Shown: piece after piece, positions 1-8,739 of the stretch
How positions within the stretch are numbered: the stretch's first letter is position 1
Layout: the number at the start of each line of letters is the position of its first letter
NCBI RefSeq assembly: GCF_001007935.1
Contig: NZ_CP011451.1
Coordinates: 1 to 64,000 of the forward strand
Direction: 5' to 3'
Length of the DNA stretch: 64,000 nucleotides
Source: Nitrosomonas communis
GTDB lineage: Bacteria > Pseudomonadota > Gammaproteobacteria > Burkholderiales > Nitrosomonadaceae
The notes under the pieces: generated by a model
What the model saw: only the letters and a program-made list of their open reading frames with translations
The model's database searches: none
Told to the model about the DNA's origin: nothing
Position numbers and translations under genes: made by a program

Positions 1-27
1 GAAAAAGTATCATTAATTAATAGGTTA

Positions 28-57
28 CAAAAGCCTTTTACCTTGGTGGCTTTTTTA
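28..57 (+). terminator. Rho-independent terminator
   Basis: AAAAGCC (29-35) pairs with GGCTTTT (48-54). The inner ACC/GGT also pairs, and a run of T follows. It probably ends a plus-strand gene lying left of the window. No gene is supportable from here to 495. Confidence 0.6.
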
Positions 58-495
58 AATAATCATCCTAAAAACTCTATAAGCATTTCCATCTGTAAAT
101 GCAAAAAAATTTTACCTCCGACAAAACATATTCTTGCTAAGCCCCTATCCCACCAACAGCCAACAAGCGGGCATGGGTCACACTCTATTTCGGTTATTCA
201 ATTGTTTACATGTTGTAATATGCTTTAGTCGTCTTTTTATTCATGCTCTGCCTTCGGGCATGACTGCATTGCGGGAGAGAATGTTATAGTTGCTCCATGC
301 CCGACCTCTGCTTGATGACTTATGCGGCCAGACCACGTTAAAAACCGCGTGTAGGTTTCTTATAAATTACTCTACCTAAAATTAATCTTAATTTTGTCAT
401 GTACTCCGTCAGTAAAAAAGCAAATAAAAACCTGGAAAGAAATGATCACTTGGCAATAGTAATAGGCAAAGCGAGAGATTTTGCTTCAGTAACAG
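58..495. other. Intergenic, no gene seen
   Basis: AT-rich sequence with only short open frames lacking ribosome binding sites or recognisable products. A 61-codon frame at 43-228 starts inside the terminator and is not convincing. Confidence 0.5.
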
Positions 496-1695
496 TCAAT
501 CGAAACAGAATATAAAGCAATTGGAAAGCATTCTGATTCCAGTGTGCATCTGGTCCGTAGGTATTAATTGCATAATATTGGCCATCCAAGTGGCCGATAG
601 CTCAGTATTAGGAACAGGCTTATTTGACACGAGAATCTCCATAATATTAATAGGATTTTCATCTCTGAGAATAGGAGGAGTACGTGAGTCTTTTTCTACA
701 TGATACTCTGATTCTTCCCCAAGTGAGTGACCGAGAAAATTGAGAATCGCATGAAAGCTTCTTAACCGGAAAGAACCTCTAAGGGGCCATTCTCCCCCGA
801 CATAGCCTGAGCGGATATCAAAGATAACATCGTTATCTATCAAAGAATTTGCCAAACTATACAAATCTTCAACTTCTTTAACACGCAGTGTATCAGGATC
901 ATAGTTAGTTATAAGAATAGGTCCCGACACTTGCTTGCTAAGCGTATACGTACTCTCCTCCTGGTTGTAGCGGACAGTAAATTCTTTTTGCAAAGACTGA
1001 AACCCTTCTGCTGAAACAGCGCCTGCAGGAATAGTCCAGCTTCGCTCAAACGTCAGCGGCTCTGCATATAATTGCTTCTGATCCTGAATGGCTGAAAAAT
1101 GGAGCGCTACACGACGAAACATCTCGTAGCCCTCTCGATCTGATGGGCTGTTATAATAAGTAATCTTTTGAGAATATCTTTGCTGCGGCAAGCGAACACG
1201 GTCCTCGTGCTCCTTGGCAAGCTGGATAGCAGGAAGATTTAGTAGCGTAACTTCCTGCGCCATCATCCGCAGCATCAGATCTACATCAAAATGCTGCCGA
1301 AGCAACAGCGTAAATTTGTGTTGACTGAACGGAGCAAGGAGTCGTTGAGTAAATTCTTCACCTGCAATTGGCTCAATACTGAAAGTAGGGTTTTCTGAAA
1401 CACCACCACCAAATATCGGCACCAACATGCCACCCTGAGCGCCTGTTAGTGCTGGAGAAGCGCCCGCATTCGCACTGAAATTGAAAGTAGCCGCAATAGC
1501 CGAAACTCGGGTGAAATGAAGAGGCTGATGATGTCGAGCCCGGGCAATATTAACGAGTAGCTGCTTGGCATCCGCATTGACAACTGCTTCATCATATGCC
1601 ATCACTGCGCGGTTGAGCGTAATAGGCGACAAACAAGCAGAAAGGGTAGAAATAAGTAAAATACACAATGACAAACGGCAAATAAGTTGTTCCAT
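496..1695 (-). CDS. Putative outer-membrane lipoprotein, unknown function
   Basis: The 399-residue protein starts with a hydrophobic signal segment ending in the lipobox LSAC (about residues 18-21), so lipidation at Cys21 and export through the Lol pathway are expected. The rest is soluble, with a Gly/Ala-rich stretch near residues 75-105 (SANAGASPALTGAQGG) and no membrane segment. I do not recognise a family. It stands alone, with no same-strand neighbour close by. No strong Shine-Dalgarno is visible before the ATG. What is seen is the lipobox and a long intact frame; surface or periplasmic function is inference. Confidence 0.75.
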   Translation of the reverse strand: MEQLICRLSLCILLISTLSACLSPITLNRAVMAYDEAVVNADAKQLLVNIARARHHQPLHFTRVSAIAATFNFSANAGASPALTGAQGGMLVPIFGGGVSENPTFSIEPIAGEEFTQRLLAPFSQHKFTLLLRQHFDVDLMLRMMAQEVTLLNLPAIQLAKEHEDRVRLPQQRYSQKITYYNSPSDREGYEMFRRVALHFSAIQDQKQLYAEPLTFERSWTIPAGAVSAEGFQSLQKEFTVRYNQEESTYTLSKQVSGPILITNYDPDTLRVKEVEDLYSLANSLIDNDVIFDIRSGYVGGEWPLRGSFRLRSFHAILNFLGHSLGEESEYHVEKDSRTPPILRDENPINIMEILVSNKPVPNTELSATWMANIMQLIPTDQMHTGIRMLSNCFIFCFD

Positions 1696-2194
1696 GATCG
1701 ATGCGTACGGCTAGCGGTTCAAATTTTGCATTTTGCAAGCAACTCGGAAACAACGCAATCGAAGCAATGTATTGTATTGTTAGTATTCTTATGAAATCAG
1801 ACGATAGGTCACCTCTAAAAATTTATATTTGCGAGCATCCGCTTCTCGGATTGTCTGCCTACCCGTTTCGTCACCATACTTCGTGGTTCACAAAAAATGC
1901 TTCCTTACCTATTAGTGATAAGCTGCGTCAACATTTTTTTTTGCTCGCCTTGTCTTGTTTAGAACTCTCAATTTTTAGAGACACCCTATATTTATTTTTT
2001 ATCAAGCTAAAGTTAACTTTGATTTATTGGAAGAGCGGTGACTTAGTAGCAGCATTAATTTATATTAGGGTTTTCAATGCAATGAAAATAGGCTAGATTG
2101 ATTGCACATTTTCAATATATTCATATTCTTGATAAGAATTTGAATTAGTATAAGTTTTACCAAATTTTCAATACTGCACATCGTAGGAGAAGCA
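1696..2194. other. Divergent intergenic region
   Basis: It separates the minus-strand lipoprotein from the plus-strand small protein at 2195 and should hold both promoters. A 131-codon plus frame (1701-2096) has no ribosome binding site, no family resemblance and unusual AT-rich coding, so I treat it as chance. Confidence 0.45.
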
Positions 2195-2575
2195 ATGAAA
2201 AAACTCGTAACACTACTTTTATCACTCACTGTATTATTCTTTTTAGTCTCTCAAACAGCAATGGCACAAAGCTATACCATGTATGGTGAAAAAATGGAGA
2301 AGAATTACCCAACCATGGCAGGTGAAAAACTGATGAATGGGCTTGTTAATACAGCGACCGGTTGGGTGGAGCTTCCCAAAACAGTCATCTTGACTAGCCA
2401 ACGCGATGGCGCGCCTTATGGTTTAACAGTCGGGTTGCTCACCGGCCTTATCCACACAGTTGGCCGTACAGTACTGGGTGCATTGGACGCTGTTACATTT
2501 TTCATTCCTACCCCTCCAGTTGTTTCCCCACCCTATATCTGGCAAGATTTCCATAAAGAAACCACTTATGGATAA
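2195..2575 (+). CDS. Exosortase system-associated protein, TIGR04073-like
   Basis: A 126-residue secreted protein with a clean signal peptide (MKKLVTLLLS...TAMA, cleavage near residue 24). The mature part carries the pattern KLMNGLVNTATGWVELPKTV followed by a Gly-rich segment (GLTVGLLTGLIHTVGRTVLG) and a Pro-rich tail. This matches the TIGR04073 family of small exported proteins that co-occur with EpsH/exosortase PEP-CTERM systems. Its biochemical role is not established. A good Shine-Dalgarno (AGGAGA) lies 6 bases before the ATG. No exosortase is present here, so the link is by family only. Confidence 0.75.
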   Translation: MKKLVTLLLSLTVLFFLVSQTAMAQSYTMYGEKMEKNYPTMAGEKLMNGLVNTATGWVELPKTVILTSQRDGAPYGLTVGLLTGLIHTVGRTVLGALDAVTFFIPTPPVVSPPYIWQDFHKETTYG

Positions 2576-2597
2576 GTATTAAGCTGATTGAAAATTC

Positions 2598-2648
2598 AAC
2601 AGATCGTTGAAATAAAGTAATGATTATGGCTATTTTTCACGATCTGTT
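2598..2648. terminator. Inverted repeat after the TIGR04073-like gene
   Basis: AACAGATCGT (2598-2607) is repeated inverted as ACGATCTGTT (2639-2648), with a 31-base loop. It lies 22 bases past the stop of the gene at 2195. No T-run follows, so its role as a terminator is uncertain. Confidence 0.4.
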
Positions 2649-2748
2649 AAATATGAAAAGAGTTACAAGACCAAATCGGAAATGTCTTCCTTTCATGAAA
2701 GCATTGATTAACTCTGCATAAACCTGATCGATTGTGAAGAACTTTGAG

Positions 2749-2764
2749 GGCTTCTAAAGAAGCC
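2749..2764. terminator. Hairpin between convergent genes
   Basis: GGCTTC-TAAA-GAAGCC is a perfect 6-bp stem with a 4-base loop. It lies 18 bases past the stop of the minus-strand transporter and also downstream of the plus-strand gene at 2195. It may act as a bidirectional terminator. Confidence 0.45.
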
Positions 2765-2782
2765 TATCACCTTCTTTATGCT

Positions 2783-4092
2783 TTATTTCTCAGGATCATA
2801 CAATGCCGCTTGTTGTCCCCTTTGCACATCCACCCGCATTAAAATCACCAAACCAATAAGAAAATAACCACCCGTAATCAGCATAGCAAGACGATGATCA
2901 CCACGTGACATCCAGCTAACCAGACCATAAGTGATCGGCCCAGGATAGAGGACAGCTTTACCGCCAATCCCCATAGCCCAAAGAATTCGGCCCGTCGAGA
3001 AGAAGGACTGAATACTCCAACCAATGCCCGCGCGGCAGATTGAGATGCACCTAAGCACAAACCAGCAATATTGGCGGCTAACCAGAACATGGCAGAGCTT
3101 TTAGCCATCCATGCCAATAAAATCATAATGATCCAACCAATGAGCGTAAGTGCGATAGTAGGAACATGACCTAATTTATCCTGCAAGTTACCAAAAATAA
3201 ATGCCCCTATTGCAGCAGTAATATTCACTAGCAGGACCAATAAGATCGTGTCTGTAGTGTTAAATCCCATCGCTTGCTGGGCATAAATTGCTGCCAATGC
3301 AATCACTGCTTGAATGCCCGCTTGATAAAAAACAAGGCAGACAAGAAAGCGCACCAGATCTTGGTAATGGTGTACATGCTTGAGCGTATTGCCCAATCGT
3401 GCAAAAGCTCCCCGGATGATATGATCACTCGTTTGATGCAACTGCGGCAGCGCTCGTTCTTTCAAGTAAAGAAAAGTAGGAATACAAGCAATAGCGAAAA
3501 TGAGTGCAGTTATGAGCATGGTCACTGGCACGAATTGATCGGCTTCTTGCCCTTTCCCTTGCGCCCATGTCACATACGCAAGGGAGCAACCCAAGGTGAA
3601 TAAACCACCCATATAACCAAGACTCCATCCCCAGCCAGATACTTTCCCTAGCGCATCGCTTCGTGCTAACTCAGGCAAAAAAGCAGCTATCAAATTTTCA
3701 CCACTCCCAAAGAAAAAGTTGGTGAGAATAATAAAGAGAATTGCTAACCACAAATCACCCGGTCCGACAAAATAAAGTAATGCAGTAAATAAGACACAAC
3801 CGATAGTTGTCAGCAATAATAAGCGCTTCTTCATGGCGTAAATATCTGCATAAGCACCGAGCGCTGGTGCAGTTAGAATAATAAGGATATAAGAAACTGC
3901 TAATGATGCTGTCCATGCAAATGTACCCCAATCCTGATTATCAGCCACGACCGCTACAAAGTAGGCATTAAAAATGGCAGTAATAACGACAGTGGTATAG
4001 CCTGAATTGGCAAAATCGAACATTGCCCAGGACCAAACTTCGCGCCGACTTACACCCTCAGTAAAATATGGTAGTTCTTTCTTCGGATTCAT
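2783..4092 (-). pseudogene. UMF1-family MFS transporter, single-base frameshift
   Basis: The product resembles the UMF1/Atg22-like branch of the major facilitator superfamily, inner-membrane permeases of about 430 residues with 12 helices. The N-terminus SRREVWSWAMFDFANSGY is the family signature. The preferred start is the ATG at 4092 (MNPKKELPYF); an upstream in-frame start at 4206 adds 38 non-homologous residues. The frame reads correctly to VKLSSILG, then shifts near 2940 into a nonsense tail. The correct C-terminus (GPITYGLVSWMSRGDHR...) continues in the adjacent frame to 2783. One missing G in a GGG run (CTGGGCCG for CTGGGGCCG) explains it. Substrate is unknown. It is either a real lesion or a homopolymer error. 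Confidence 0.8.
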
Positions 4093-4302
4093 GTTACAGC
4101 CAATATCATTATTTTCTGATTGAGAGCATATGGATTTTTTATAAGAATTTTGGCAAAGCTTGCTGCCAGAGTGAAAATTATTTAATAAAACGGCAGCTTC
4201 AGCCATACGTTATCACAATTTTCTATCACGAAGTTCGGTATCACCATGGCTCCGGATAGGTTTTAAAATGCAGAAATACCAATAGCTATAGAAACTATCT
4301 TC

Positions 4303-4408
4303 TTATTTCAATCCCAAATTAAAAAAGACACAATGGCGAGCCGTAGACAGTATAAATAATACGGCAAGGTGAAGCTGACAAAGTCAGTTTTGATTTAGAA
4401 ATGGAATC
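4303..4408. repeat. MITE-like ~105-bp inverted-repeat element, copy A
   Basis: The right end GTCAGTTTTGATTTAGAAAT and a core with GCGAGCCGTAGACAG and ACGGCAAGGTGAAGC match the other copies. The left end is diverged (CAATCCCAAATTAAAAAA). It lies between the MFS gene and the hypothetical gene at 4660. Confidence 0.8.
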
Positions 4409-4659
4409 AGTACTTCCATTACTATTGCTTTTCTTATACTGGATATTTCGTCAATTCCGGCCTGATGGCAAGCCAGTTAATGAGTAAATTTATATATCTG
4501 CGCAAGCTGATATTCACGGCAATAGGCATGAAGTGGAACCGGAAGATGTTGAGTAGGTTCTCACAATCTGGAAATACATATCTGAACATTACAGAGAGGA
4601 ATGGAAAAATATATACCACATTCCCCGCTGCAACTGATTAGCTCAAATGAGAAAAGCCC

Positions 4660-5106
4660 TTAGGCCCATCCGATCTTTAGATCAGGTAAAACATCCACTT
4701 TCTGTAGCAATCTTCGATTAGCCGAACGTAGAATACCGAGTAAAGAGATTAATTGAGACAGGAACTCTTCTCCAGAAGTCAATCGATACCATTCGTCGCC
4801 ATCAGGATCTTCTTCATCGAGAGTACGCCAGAATAGTTTGTCGAAACCCCTAAAAGAAACCGGGCGTCCTGCAAGCAGGTCATGCTTGATTTCATCAACC
4901 CAAGCATGACGCCTGCAGATCAAACCTTCAGCACCTTTGTAGACAACAACGGAGAGATAATCGTAAAGATCCATCGGTCCACAAATCTTGGCAAGTTCAG
5001 TAATTCGTTGACCCACCATGGCATCTCTAATTAGGGCACGCAAAGCTATTGTTGAGACTTCAAGACTAACGCCTGTTTGTAGGGAATGAATTTTGTCGAG
5101 ATACAT
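4660..5106 (-). CDS. Hypothetical protein, 148 aa
   Basis: A soluble acidic protein of 148 residues with no signal peptide and no family I recognise. Features seen are a short Glu/Asp-rich segment (DEEDPDGDEWYRL, about residues 96-108) and a Leu-rich C-terminal helix (EEFLSQLISLLGILRSANRRLLQKV). The frame is intact from an ATG at 5106. It stands at the edge of the stress-gene block on the same strand, but the 411-base gap to 5518 argues against a shared transcript. No function is proposed. Confidence 0.55.
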   Translation of the reverse strand: MYLDKIHSLQTGVSLEVSTIALRALIRDAMVGQRITELAKICGPMDLYDYLSVVVYKGAEGLICRRHAWVDEIKHDLLAGRPVSFRGFDKLFWRTLDEEDPDGDEWYRLTSGEEFLSQLISLLGILRSANRRLLQKVDVLPDLKIGWA

Positions 5107-5517
5107 TTTCAGAAAACCAGAAAAACCAGAAAAAATAAACCATCACCAATTAATAATCCGATTTGAAATTTTCACTAAGGTTCATTTTCTGACTAAAAAA
5201 TTTAGTCTAGAAAGAAAATTAATCTTATTAACACGCTGTTTAAAATGTATTCGAGGCAGCTGATGATAGACAAGAGTAGGAGAAAAAGCGGAGTTTGTAT
5301 CTGATAAATAAATATTTTCAGTTTATTGTTAAAATGACAGCGACAACATAGAGTGTTTTTCAACAGCTTGTTAAATTATTTTAAGATATCGTTGCAAGTA
5401 ATTGGAATGAAAAATTTCTTTTAGTCATCCCTAAGGTATCTCTATACCATATAGAGGAGATGAGTGAGGGCATAATTTAATATTAAAAATAGGGAAGCAA
5501 CTATTTCAGAACGCTTG
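5107..5517. other. AT-rich intergenic region
   Basis: It presumably holds the promoter of the gene ending at 4660. I see no gene, RNA or strong repeat in it. Confidence 0.4.
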
Positions 5518-6018
5518 TTACTCATACCGTAAAAAATTCTCTGCGAGCGCTTCTTCACCATATCGAGCAATCAGCGTATCAATCTCTGCAAGCAGCGCGT
5601 CGTCTTCATCTTCATCCAACGCGCCATCACCGACTAAACTAGCGATCAAACCCGAGAAAATAGCTTCTTTTACAGCGCCAAGCGTTGGCGGAGCCCGCCG
5701 ATTCTCATTATACATAACCGCTTCGATCACTCGAGAAAGCGGTTCGCTAGCAATATCTTGCACAAAGTCAATGGCTAAGGCTGTTTCACCAAATTCCTCA
5801 ATCAGTGCATCTAACTCATCAAGTAATGATTCATTCACATCAAAATGATGCAGGTTCTCTGTCTCAGTAAATGCTGGAGGCAACAAACCTACGAGAAGAG
5901 CACGAACGCTAGCAAGTGTTATCGGTTGATCAGTGTCTGCCTCATTGAGCCGGCTTTCAATCAACGCAGACAAACCGGGACTAACACGGCTAGCAACATC
6001 AATAGGATTACGGATCAT
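5518..6018 (-). CDS. Acidic protein with internally duplicated helical module
   Basis: The 166-residue protein has two similar halves. The pattern TLASVRALLVGLLP...LLDELDALIEEFGETALAIDFV (about residues 35-87) reappears as TLGAVKEAIFSGLIA...LLAEIDTLIARYGEEALAENFL (about 112-163). It is strongly acidic (DGALDEDEDDALL), lacks a signal peptide and looks all-helical. I do not recognise the family. A clear Shine-Dalgarno (AAAGGA) precedes the ATG. It is the first gene of the minus-strand stress block that includes hsp20, the CBS protein and HPF, so a stress role is possible by context only. Confidence 0.65.
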   Translation of the reverse strand: MIRNPIDVASRVSPGLSALIESRLNEADTDQPITLASVRALLVGLLPPAFTETENLHHFDVNESLLDELDALIEEFGETALAIDFVQDIASEPLSRVIEAVMYNENRRAPPTLGAVKEAIFSGLIASLVGDGALDEDEDDALLAEIDTLIARYGEEALAENFLRYE

Positions 6019-6257
6019 AATGTTTTCCTTTTAGTGATAGCAAATACTATAACAAGGTTAATCCATACACTATTCATCATACAAGGTAGCAACCTTTCAA
6101 TAAGTTTATACCCCTCAATTTTTAATTCCATCACGGAAGAGAATTAGCTGACTATTTTTACAGACTACGCTATCAACTCTTAAATTAGATTAATAACCAA
6201 GGCATTTGCTGATATCTAAACTATTCTCATCAGAATCCTGATGATTCAATATGACGA

Positions 6258-6566
6258 CTACATCCATACTCCCCCTTTCCTGAATCGATCGTTAGGAAGC
6301 TGATATTTCATTGCATGCTCTTTCATGCGCAGGTGAAGTTCCTTCCTAAGTTGTTCTTGCTTTTTTGAAGCTTCTGTTGGATGTGCATGATCGCGAGACG
6401 TTTGCCATCCCTGCTGCGTCATAAGTTGATTTTCAATAATCTGTTTCTCATTTTGTGCTTGAATATCTTCTATCGATTGCATGCGATCAAGCGATAATAT
6501 AAATAATCCAATACTCAACGAGATTATACTTATCACAGTAGAAGGGATTAATATTTCCTGTTTCAT
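6258..6566 (-). CDS. Small single-pass membrane protein
   Basis: I chose the ATG at 6566 (MKQEILIPSTVI...) rather than an upstream start at 6623, because AAGGAG lies 6 bases before it. The 102-residue product has one hydrophobic helix (about residues 6-25, STVISIISLSIGLFILSL) followed by a charged, Gln/Glu/His-rich cytoplasmic or periplasmic tail predicted to be helical. No family is recognised. It lies between the duplicated-module gene and hsp20 on the same strand. Confidence 0.6.
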   Translation of the reverse strand: MKQEILIPSTVISIISLSIGLFILSLDRMQSIEDIQAQNEKQIIENQLMTQQGWQTSRDHAHPTEASKKQEQLRKELHLRMKEHAMKYQLPNDRFRKGGVWM

Positions 6567-6734
6567 AATCAACTCCTTGAATGGGTTAGTTGAAAATAGG
6601 ACTCCAATCACACAACCTTTCAAAGGATGATAGTTTTTTGTTCATTACAGCACTATTAAGCATAATGAGGCAGATAATGGGTTAAAACTTATATTCGATA
6701 TACGTGAATGTAAGTTTCATGTACCTCTCAGTCA

Positions 6735-7285
6735 TTACTGCACAGTAATACTACGTCGCTTTGAAGATTCAGCTTTTGGCAAAGTAATTTCTAGAATCCC
6801 ACTTTTCAAAGATGCAGTCGTTTTGGCAGTATCCACTTCTCCTGGCAATGCAACTGAACGAGAGAATGAAAAATTGGAAATTTCGCGTCTATGATAATCA
6901 CCTTTCTCTTCTTTTACATCGCTAGCACATTGACCTTTGATCGTGAGCAAATTGCCGGTAAGAGAAATATTCAGGTCTTCCTTCTCTATACCAGGGATTT
7001 CAGCACGAACCAGAATTTCATTATCTCGATCGATCACATCCAGCTTCGGTGAATGTGAAGCTTCCAATTCAAACGGGTTATCCCATGCCGGGACCCCTCC
7101 CATCGCCATAATGACGGCCAGCCACGCCGAAAGAAGCGATCAAAAGCGCGTTCCATCTCAGTAAAAGAACGTTCTATATCAGTGGCTGGTCGCATAGCAG
7201 ATACTTCACCTTTTGTTGCTTCTTTTTTTGCTGCTTCTTTATTTGTAGAGACTGGAATATTCTCTTTATTTTCTTCTGCCATCAT
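6735..7285 (-). pseudogene. Hsp20/alpha-crystallin small heat-shock protein, frameshifted
   Basis: Small heat-shock proteins are ATP-independent holdases that bind unfolding proteins. The N-terminal part (ATG 7285, after TAGGAGA) runs to EMERAFDRFFRRGWPSLWRW; the alpha-crystallin domain (PAWDNPFELEASHSPKLDVIDRDNEI to the C-terminal RRSITVQ) continues in another frame starting near 7095. One missing G in the GAGGGGTCCC run would join them as one ~183-residue protein, a normal class length with its LPG and I-x-V-type C-terminal elements. It is the last gene of a probable operon DUF2934-PAS-hsp20. The 124-codon piece alone could start at the ATG at 7109, but would lack the N-terminal arm. Confidence 0.85.
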
Positions 7286-7322
7286 GATTCTCCTATTCCG
7301 GGTTAAAAAATTCTGTTTTTTT

Positions 7323-7718
7323 TCAATGCAAGGTATGTTCTTGATAAACAGGGTAGATCATGATAATCATCCGGTGTGAACCACAATCTTTCATATCGCT
7401 GAAAAAAAGCTTTCCTGCGAAATGTACTCCACTCATACTCACCACTTCAAAATGGTGTCCTATGCGTGAAAGAAAACGTAGATAGGGATTAGCCTGTTCT
7501 CCTTTTAGCAAATCGATCTCTGCCAGCTTTGGCAATAATCTGGAAATATGTAGTTTTGGCAAATTCTTGGGCCATCCTCCCAATAAATCCGCGCCCGCCT
7601 TGTTGCAATCACGAATGATGCCGTCTTCAGAAAGTATCAAAACTACATACTCGCTTTCGTTAATCTCTGCCTTAGCAGTAAAATTATTTCTCAGTAGTGC
7701 CTTACTGGTAATACTCAT
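7323..7718 (-). CDS. Single PAS-domain protein
   Basis: A 131-residue protein made almost entirely of one PAS fold: ESEYVVLILSEDGIIRDCNKAGADLLGG is the classic PAS beginning, followed by a short helix and the strand region ending in GSHRMIIMIYP. There is no output domain, so it may sense a ligand or redox state and act on a partner. Its start overlaps the DUF2934 gene by 17 bases, and GGAGGTG inside that gene is its ribosome binding site, so the two are translationally coupled. Hsp20 follows 37 bases later. Partner and ligand are unknown. Confidence 0.7.
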   Translation of the reverse strand: MSITSKALLRNNFTAKAEINESEYVVLILSEDGIIRDCNKAGADLLGGWPKNLPKLHISRLLPKLAEIDLLKGEQANPYLRFLSRIGHHFEVVSMSGVHFAGKLFFSDMKDCGSHRMIIMIYPVYQEHTLH

Positions 7719-7914
7719 TATTCACCTCCACTTCAGCAGTCAGCCAATCATCCAGTTCATGTCCGGGTTGGAATCCTCTTTCCTGTGCTTTGTAATAAGC
7801 TGCAATAGCGATACGAGAATTGCGGTTTTCCTGCATATGCTCGCCATTAGATTCGTTACCTGTAACCGTTACTTTTTTCCTGGTATTCTTGGTAAGTGGT
7901 TTAGTAGGTTCCAT
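7702..7914 (-). CDS. DUF2934 domain protein
   Basis: A 70-residue basic-then-acidic protein containing the DUF2934 signature RIAIAAYYKAQERGFQPGHELDDWLTAE in pieces (about residues 33-62). DUF2934 is widespread in proteobacterial stress and plant-associated loci; its function is not established. A near-perfect Shine-Dalgarno (AAGGAGG) precedes the ATG at 7914. It heads the operon DUF2934-PAS-hsp20, and the TACGTA-type site at 8027 lies 113 bases upstream. Confidence 0.75.
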   Translation of the reverse strand: MEPTKPLTKNTRKKVTVTGNESNGEHMQENRNSRIAIAAYYKAQERGFQPGHELDDWLTAEVEVNNEYYQ

Positions 7915-8026
7915 CTTTGCCTCCTTGTTTAATCAATAAATTAATTGAGCAAAAAATTTATATAATCTTTCGTGACGGTATAAAAACCGTAATCATCAAT
8001 TTATCGAAAAACAGAAGATGATTAAA

Positions 8027-8042
8027 TACGTATAAACACGTA
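8027..8042. promoter_or_regulatory. TACGTA-type dyad site a
   Basis: The site reads TACGTATAAACACGTA, two TACGTA-like hexamers 10 bp apart. It lies 113 bp upstream of the DUF2934-PAS-hsp20 operon. The flank ATCGAAAAACAGAAGATGATTAAA on its left resembles the flank of site b. Regulator binding is inferred from recurrence, not shown. Confidence 0.65.
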
Positions 8043-8234
8043 GATCATTCAGCAGAACGGCTTTTTCCCGATTTTCTTTGATTCTGCGCAATAAACTGCC
8101 CATCATTAAATAAATTGTAAATAAGGAAGCCAAAGCCAGGCTATTTGGTCGAGAAGACCGGAATAGGGTGGATAAGATGATTCGACAGAATATGGATAGG
8201 CATCAGACCGACTTGAACTAGAAGATAAATTGTT

Positions 8235-8460
8235 CATCAACCATGAAACTATCCATCAATACTTTTATGCAGACAAACTGGCAGGGGTGATGAGTGGCAA
8301 CCTGCAACCTATCGCTGCCTGAAGCCGCGACGCAAGCGCTATGCAAGCGGGCAAGACCGACGCGGCACAAATTTGCAATCGAGTCATCACCGATGTGCAG
8401 AGCACGCGTATAGGTGATGGAAAAAGCAATACCATGAGCGGTAAGCACCCTTAGCGGGTG
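8235..8460 (+). pseudogene. Decayed IS30-family transposase fragment
   Basis: Short in-frame stretches match the IS30 transposase core in order: NHETIHQYFYADKLAG (from ~8239), then in another frame EWQPATYRCLKPRRKRYASG (~8290-8355), then RVITDVQSTRIGDGKSNT (~8372-8430), corresponding to the family's SHETIYxYIYADK, RRKRYASG and IGDWEGDT blocks. At least two frameshifts separate them and both ends are missing. It is an old, inactive remnant next to the IS982 insertion. Recognition is by eye only. Confidence 0.55.
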
Positions 8461-8739
8461 GTACTGTCGCCTCGGCAAGGCGGAAATGGCGCTGCGGAAG
8501 AAGCTTTCCCTATCAATTCAAATTCATAGCATCTTTGCGCCTAACCATCCATGACCGGTGATTTGGTAGGGTAGCATAGTGGTGGTTGCGTATGGAATTT
8601 ACCGGACTTGGTTTCAGGGAAAGGTTAACCAAAAATCCTCGAGATTCACTTGCCAGAACAGCGTAGCAAGCTAAGATTGCGGATGTGTTTGTGTTGCTGT
8701 TCAGGCGGTGCAAGGAATGGAGGGAGAATATCTAGAATA

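Noticed and set aside
935..955. TATACGTACT-like sequence in the lipoprotein gene
   Set aside because: Only one TACGTA hexamer without a partner 10 bp away, and inside a coding region.
1701..2096. 131-codon plus-strand open frame
   Set aside because: No ribosome binding site, no recognisable domain, and it fills a divergent promoter region.
8218..8478. 86-codon minus-strand frame
   Set aside because: It is antisense to the decayed IS30 transposase, whose plus-strand motifs are recognisable.
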